64,000 nucleotides of DNA, taken from positions 27,788,612 to 27,852,611 of the forward strand of contig JASEVX010000001.1 in assembly GCA_031761405.1 (NCBI GenBank). The letters run 5' to 3'. The first letter of the stretch is position 1. Each line of letters opens with the position of its first letter. Made by a program: the position numbers and the translations under genes. Shown here one piece after another: positions 58,011 to 64,000 of the stretch. The notes beneath the pieces were generated by a model. It searched no databases. It was not told the DNA's origin and was given only the letters and a program-made list of their open reading frames with translations. This DNA comes from Serripes groenlandicus. Its lineage: Eukaryota; Mollusca; Bivalvia; Cardiida; Cardiidae.

Positions 58011-58546
58011 TAAGTGAACATGTATAGTGTCCACTTCTAGCAGTTTTATTCACGCTCTTGATTAAATTTTCTCCAACATTAGCAGTAACAAATATACTAC
58101 ATGGTTATCACTGAGGTGACCGAGTTAAGGCCATGCACAACTCTTTTGTAAATTATTACATTGTTTTTGCTTTAGGCCTTTTTATATTACTAATTTTGAT
58201 ACCAATTTTCTGTCAAAATAAAGGCTTGCAATCAATTTCGTTTAACAGACACTAGAAGTAAGGTATAATACTGGACATGAACAACCAGAAAATCATTCAA
58301 AACACAATTGTTTTGGTAGAATAAACTTCTATATTTACTGTTATCATTGTAAACATTAACATATTGCATACTATGAATGCGTCAGTTGGTTTAATACAGT
58401 CAATAAAAAGGAAGGCATTGTACTGTCATGAATGTTCATAGTGGGATTTCCATAGAGCCATAGAGCCATTGTGTAACATGATCATTGTAAAAGGTACAAT
58501 GTGTACCGAATGATATATTCGGGGTTTGGGGTCAATTAATTTAATG

Positions 58547-59257
58547 AAGCCCTCTCAGAAGACTTCTTTCTGCAATACTTCTGACTTCTTACTTCAATAC
58601 TTCTAACTTCTGAAGTAATGCAGTTATAAGTAATGCAGTTAGAAGTAATGAAGTTAGAAGTAATGAAGTTAGAAGTAATGAAGTTAGAAGTAATGAAGTT
58701 AGAAATAGTTATAATGCATACAGCCTAATGAACCATATGCTAAGCTGGTTCGAAACATTTCCGGTACGAATCATCTTTTACATTTTGCAACGATAATGGC
58801 TATATTTACAAAGCGTACAATGTGTATGTGCTGCCCATGCATTTGAATGGCTCAGAATCATTTGGCAGCCAGATAACCAACACAAAACAGAAGTCTCTTG
58901 ATCACCATTTAATATTGGAATGTGAAAAAAAAGAAATAAAGACAATTGTATTGTAGGACAAATAATAAACACAGTGGTTTGTCAATCAATTAAATACTTC
59001 CATAATATGGCTATTTTTTAATATAAAGTATGCATACAGCTTATAAACCATATGCTAAGCTGGTTCGAAACATTTCCGATACGAATCATCTACTCATTAC
59101 TTCCAACTTCATTATTTCTAACTTCATTACTTCTAACTTCATTACTTCTAACTTCATTACTTCTAACTTCATTACTTCTAACTTCATTACTTCAGAAGTT
59201 AGAAGTATTGAAGTAAGAAGTCAGAAGTATTGAAGAAAGAAGTCCCTTCAGGGCTTC
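58547..59257. mobile_element. Second foldback-like element with 15-bp tandem arms
   Basis: Left arm 58547-58706 and right arm about 59096-59257 are inverted copies. Outer ends are GAAGCCCT and AGGGCTTC. Next is 'TTCTTTCTGCAATACTTCTG' versus the complement of 'AGAAGTATTGAAGAAAGAA', then 15-bp units GAAGTTAGAAGTAAT. The inner part holds a 61-bp direct repeat at 58715-58776 and 59031-59091 (TGCATACAGC...GGTTCGAAACATTTCC). No ORF of note. Confidence 0.8.
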
Positions 59258-59767
59258 CATACTATGGTTTACTCTATATGCACTTCTGCAGATCCTCTTA
59301 ACGCATTGCAATTCTACCCCTAGTACTTTCAGTACCTTGATTTGTTTTAGGTAACCAGAAAATGAAGATACAGATTCTTTATTTTTTGCTTTGATATTTT
59401 TATTGGAATTTCAATATGGTTTTAATTGTTGTGCAGCGTTCTTTTGAATTTGATATAGCATGCATTGTGATTAATGCATAAATGAATGTGTAAACTACGC
59501 AACGACCTCTGTGAAATTCCGCCAGTCAAATAAACGTGTTTGCGATAGACAACCTTTCTGCGTATACAATATTGTGCATTCAATTCAAATAGTATTCAAA
59601 TAACGGCCATAACAATGTCTTCTTGTGAAGTGTATGTGGTAAAAAATGTTATTTGTAAATTCTTGTTCTACTGTATTCCGTGATTTTCAGTTAGCCCCTT
59701 GCTGGCAGTACTTTGAGTGCTTTGATTATATATTGCACCGCATTCAACAAATAAATGTAGGGGCATT

Positions 59768-60080
59768 GAGTACTCGATCCAAATAAGAGCTTCTCATCAA
59801 GTGGTTCGTAATCAGCATTTAGTACTTGATCCAAATAAGGGCTTTTGATCGAGTGGTTCTACGACATTAGCATTGGGTCATCAAATCAATTACAGGTTTC
59901 TCATGGAGTGGTTCTACGAAATCAGCCTTTGTAATCAATCCACATATGTGCTTTTGATCGAGTGGTTCTACGAAATCAGCCTTGGGTACTCAAATCAAAT
60001 ATGGGTTTATCATCGAGTGGTTCTGCGAAATCAGCCTATGGTATACAATCCAAATTAGGGCATCTGGTCGAGGAATAAAG
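59768..60080. repeat. About 55-bp tandem repeat, 5-6 copies
   Basis: Units of type 'GATCGAGTGGTTCTACGAAATCAGCC' (positions 59846, 59904, 59957 and 60013 hold versions of GAGTGGTTCT) follow at about 55 bp. The opposite arm has only about two units (17360-17470). Confidence 0.85.
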
Positions 60081-60142
60081 GTAAAAAAGACTGGCACTTA
60101 ATATATTGCGCGATGCATAGATGCCCTAAAAAGTCCTTGTTT

Positions 60143-60145
<3 letters not shown>

Positions 60146-60174
<29 letters not shown>
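60146..60174. repeat. (TA)n microsatellite
   Basis: About 14 TA dinucleotides. Absent at the equivalent point of the left arm. Confidence 0.9.
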
Positions 60175-60176
<2 letters not shown>

Positions 60177-61039
60177 AATGGCACTTCTGTTTATAGCAAG
60201 TAAATATAGCTAGTGATATGAACAGTATCAACGAACTTTCGAACTTTCAACGAACTTTCGATTGATTTAGTTTAACTCGTTGCCACAGAAAGCGTTGTGT
60301 AGATACCACCGCCTTCTAGACATAATGCCCTCGTACATTATATAAGGCTCGGAGCTTATTGATTTCAAAGACGAGATAAACCTGTCGAATAGACCAGTGA
60401 TTATTAGATAACGTTGGTTACTAAGGTTGACAAGTGTTCGAAATGATGCCAGCCATACGCACTAAGATTTGAATTCGCGCCCCTAAATTTAAAACTTATA
60501 CGTATATTGGGCCAAGTTTTTGGCGGTATACTTGAGTAAACTTGCCGAAGCCAGTACTTGTTTTTTTGTAATAAAAAAGGTCAATATTCTACGTAAACAG
60601 GTGTGTTTTTGATAATTTCTGAAGCTTTATCCTATATATGCAGGGAATAATAACCAGTTCTCTACGTCGTATTTAGTGTATTTATTCTAAATTTCCTTGT
60701 TTACCGACCTAATGGAAATAATGAAAATGACAGAACGTCAACTCTTGAACTGTTTCGTCATGTTTCAATAAAATGAAACGTTATCATATTTTCTGCATAT
60801 TCATGCTTAACATAAAATGACCAATGATGACGGACTTGAAATACCCCAAATAACATTTTCTTCTGGATGCCACAAATCCTACATTATGCAGAGATACAGC
60901 ATTTTACTGAACGTACCGTGTGAAAATCAAAGATAAACATAGATGCAGTAAATTTCAAACATGGCCTCGATGACAGCTTTATTTCAATGATAATGATAAA
61001 ATGTTAGCCCTATCGTGCATTTTAAGTACCGTAAATTAC

Positions 61040-61197
61040 CTGTACAACCGGTATTATTTATCTTGACTTGAGCACCAAGAAGGGAGACAATTACTACCCC
61101 TTTAAAAGTCTTTGGTATGACTCGACCGGGGATCGAACCCTGATCACCCGTTCCTGAGGCGGACTCTTTAACCGATACACCACGGATACGGTTTTAA
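61040..61197 (-). mobile_element. tRNA-derived SINE (family A) in the right arm
   Basis: Inverted counterpart of 16236-16410: 'GGTATGACTCGACCGGGGAT' with CGAACCC (B-box complement), then 'GACTCTTTAACCGATACACC'. Confidence 0.8.
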
Positions 61198-61648
61198 GTC
61201 ACCAAAGAATATAGGTCATGCTAAGTTTCTGAACCAAAAAATAAACAACATATCGACAAAACGCATCATTGATGATTAACAATGAATATCTAAATATCGA
61301 AAGATGCATCACTGTTGCGAATTTGATCGATTAAGCTCTTACACTTCGAGTTCAGCGGTACTAAGCTTCTTATCAGAAGTTATTCTAGAAGAATATACAG
61401 GTTGCACTTCACATCTGAAGCAAAGACGTAACTAACGACCCCAACATGCATTAACCAGACTCCGGCACTTGTATAGCCGTAGCTCTCCCAACTTCGTCGG
61501 GGTGAGCTAACATTTCAAAGTGCAAAGGCATTAGCTATAGGAGAGGTTCCCACCACAAGATTGCTCTTGAATAATACTGAAAAGATCATAGTCAAAGGAC
61601 CAAAACTCTGGAATAACTCCATAAGAAAACACGATGTACATCTACATT

Positions 61649-61891
61649 TGAGCCGTCCCGCGAGAAAACCAACATTATGGCCATTGCGTAATTTATCGAC
61701 CCAGATCCGCCTGCGCTGTCCGTGCAGACTGATCCGGGCCAACACATTCCGAATCAGGGGAAAAAGTATAGAGTAATGATTCCTGAAACAGAAAATCCAC
61801 AGGAGACGAAAAGTGTCTATCCGGGTAAGCCTGCGCGGCATGCTTAGGCTGATCCGGTTCCACAATGTTGGTTATCTCGCGGGACGGCTCA
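61649..61891. mobile_element. Palindromic MITE, GAGCCGTCCC family, copy 6
   Basis: TGAGCCGTCCCGCGAGAAAA to TTATCTCGCGGGACGGCTCA. Interior has 'AAGCCTGCGCGGCATGCTTA' and 'CTGATCCGGGCCAACACATT'. Duplicated partner of 15547-15789. Confidence 0.85.
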
Positions 61892-62509
61892 TTTAATGCT
61901 GATTACTTGTATCAAGTTCAATCCGAGGTTTTTTTACTGTAGAAGATATTGCACTTTAAAAATGCACACAATCCACCCTTATATATCACCCTTGAGCTAC
62001 TCAATCGTTTGGCAATGAAATATATGGCTTGCACTTCTACACTTGGTTGTGATTATATATGGCAACTATTGAACGAGTCCACGCAAGTAACCGTTTGTTT
62101 TCGAACTACATATACTATTTAAATTACATTAGCATATCCCCTTCTGCATGAGACGATAATAATATACTTAAAGATATTGTTGTTTCGCAAATAAGATAGA
62201 CACCAAGTTGATTTCGTTCCTTTGTATTCAAACATTAAAATTATGTTTTAAATAATTTGACGGAAAAGTCAAGTAACTCTGTTTGTAGTTAAAATAAGTT
62301 GCAAAGTTGTAAGTATTTCAATTATTCGGTTATATGAGTAGTTAGTATTGTTTCGGCACTTGTATATCCGTTAATGTTTATAGATATATAAGATGTTGCT
62401 GTTAAAATACACCCGTCCGTATGTATCCTTTATCTACGTATGCAGCATGCGGTTGTATAAGTGATAAAACGCTCAGCACTATTCGGGTTAAGATGAGTGG
62501 GGTCGCAGG

Positions 62510-62735
62510 TTTGTTTGTTTGTTTGTTTGTTTAATTGGGATTTTACGCCGTTTTCAACATTATTTCACGCCGACAGTTCACATGTTCATGATCCCTGGGT
62601 GAACAAACCAGTACTTAACTAGGATAACGTGCCTTGCCCAAGCGCACTCCAGTATGCCGCGACTGGAGCTCGAATAACCCGGGACACCCGGTTTCAAGTC
62701 CCCAACGCTTACCACTCGACCACGGCGGATTCCTT
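62510..62735 (-). mobile_element. tRNA-derived SINE (family C), near full length, minus strand
   Basis: Starts with a (GTTT)n tail, then 'AATTGGGATTTTACGCCGTT' (shared SINE tail), 'GATCCCTGGGTGAACAAACC', 'ACGTGCCTTGCCCAAGCGCA' and a tRNA-like head whose inverse reads 'CCGTGGTCGAGTGGTAAGCG'. The B-box is interrupted by a small insertion. Confidence 0.8.
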
Positions 62736-64000
62736 CGCAGGTTAGTTAACAATCCTTCAAAACTGCCAGCAATGAAACAGGGGTGTTAATATCATTCCAT
62801 CCACTTGCGACTAGGTATACACGGTACGTTCGTGAAGGAGACTGGATAATACAAACACTCACACAGATGTCGTGTTTACCTACTTTTAAAGTTGATCTTA
62901 TAATGTATTCCAAGGCAACATACATTTAATTGTCATAATACACATCGATAACAGAAAGAATAAGAAGAGTAAAGTCGTAACGGTTACAAATTCAGTATTG
63001 ATTTTGTCTGACATGTCCATGTATATACACACACTCTTTCTTGACATACGGCGTAGATGTTGGTACTTTTCAGCGCAACTCTAGGTGTTCAAGGTATAAA
63101 CAATCAAACTAATGTTGGACAGTCATGTATTCACAATTGGAACAAAATGAACCGTTCATCATTCTAAATGCAACATCGATAAAGTTTGCCTCGCATCACG
63201 AGAATGAAGTTTGGTGATGATACAAGTCATTGCGTAATAAGCAGAGTAAATACGTCTGACATTGCCTACATTATTACGCAGTTGTCTGTTGCGGTTCTGT
63301 CAGACAACGTACAACGATTTAAAAGGCTAATGAACATGATCCTTCCTCCGTCTTATCGTTCGATGGTCACGAGGTCTTAGTAGTGGTGGATGGTAAACGC
63401 ACGTGCAACTTGCGTGGCTGTCTCGCCCTCATCAAATCCAAAGCTCGCAAACGTGCTCTTTTATAAATGTTTCTGTGACATAATTAAAAGATGCATGACT
63501 TTCATTAAAACTATCGTCTGACTATTATGCTGTGTGGAAGAATTGCAATGAAACGCGTCATGTACACAACCATGTTTATAATAACGGGGCCCACACTTGA
63601 CATAATACTCAAATAGGAGTGCCGTTACAAACCATGCACATTGAAAGTATCAACCCATTGAAATGTTGTTATACATTGTTGAACCGTACAGACACTTTGC
63701 CGTTGTGTACTTATCTATTGTTAAGATAACTTTACTCGTATTAGTTCGAGTGATTCCTCGATTGCGTGTCAATCATATCACGTATGTGATAAAGATAAGG
63801 TATAGTTACAGACAAAGTAATAGGGTCATTAAATATTTGCTATAAATGAAGACTAAAATCGGAATATACAGTCTGATCAGGATTTGAACTGGCCAATATT
63901 TAGACTATAGACCATGAAAGAATCTTAACATTGAACAGAATGAACTGACACTTCTTAGCTGTCAGATGTCCAAAGGACAGAGTGAGGTACGAGTGTTCCA
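62736..64000. other. No gene or repeat recognised
   Basis: AT-rich with two short frames (63186-63380 and 63663-63845, plus strand) lacking any family signature or splice context. Confidence 0.45.

Larger units (their letters stand above)
59764..62140. repeat. Right arm of the large inverted segmental duplication
   Basis: Inverted match of 15262-17472, including the MITE (61649-61891), the SINE (61040-61197) and the segment with 'TGCAGAGATACAGCATTTTA'. Longer than the left arm mainly because of the tandem repeat at its inner end and an AT run. Confidence 0.85.

Overview
This is a eukaryotic, intron-bearing, AT-rich, repeat-dense window. It shows no operons and no bacterial or viral gene organisation. 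The best fit is a bivalve mollusc. It carries tRNA-headed SINEs with a conserved tail, a palindromic MITE family with GAGCCGTCCC ends, mollusc-type repeats built on 'GTGACCCTCTAC' phrases, and a protein family I recall as widespread in bivalve and cnidarian genomes. A Dreissena-like heterodont is my guess from memory of such repeats, not a demonstrated fact.

The one intact protein-coding gene is a TRPV-type cation channel on the minus strand, running from 42349 down to 32990. I model it as two coding exons. Exon 1 (42349-41402, 316 codons) encodes the N-terminal ankyrin-repeat region. Exon 2 (34213-32990, 407 codons plus stop) encodes S1-S6, the pore and the TRP domain. Both splice sites are phase 0, and the joined product is 723 residues. 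The 7.2 kb intron holds a strongly self-complementary GATATC-rich tract and a roughly 2.2 kb satellite of about twenty copies of a 104-bp unit.

The left third holds two decayed relatives of exon 2 on the plus strand (about 4486-4775 and 18707-19606). Each is followed by collinear flanking sequence offset by about 14.8 kb, so they are remnants of an old tandem duplication. A 5'-truncated, broken LINE (7835-11021) landed in the first copy. A TIR element of about 2.8 kb (12422-15259) carries a wrecked gene of an uncharacterised mobile-element-type protein family with a Cys-rich C-terminus.

The middle (20-32 kb) is repeats: a foldback-like element whose long inverted arms are 21-bp tandem repeats (22744-24536), a 1-kb TAG trinucleotide array with higher-order periodicity, several MITEs and SINEs, and a small near-perfect palindrome. 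The right third has a 7-kb hAT-like element (45683-52749) filled by seven tandem 0.74-1.0 kb units, five of which carry the same tRNA-derived insert. It also has a miniature LTR-element-like pair (56565-57236) and a second foldback-like element (58547-59257). Arms of 2.2-2.4 kb at 15262-17472 and 59764-62140 form an inverted segmental duplication that encloses the channel gene.

Most of the window is mobile DNA and its remnants around a single sensory-type channel gene. No functional tRNA, rRNA, CRISPR array or promoter could be supported.
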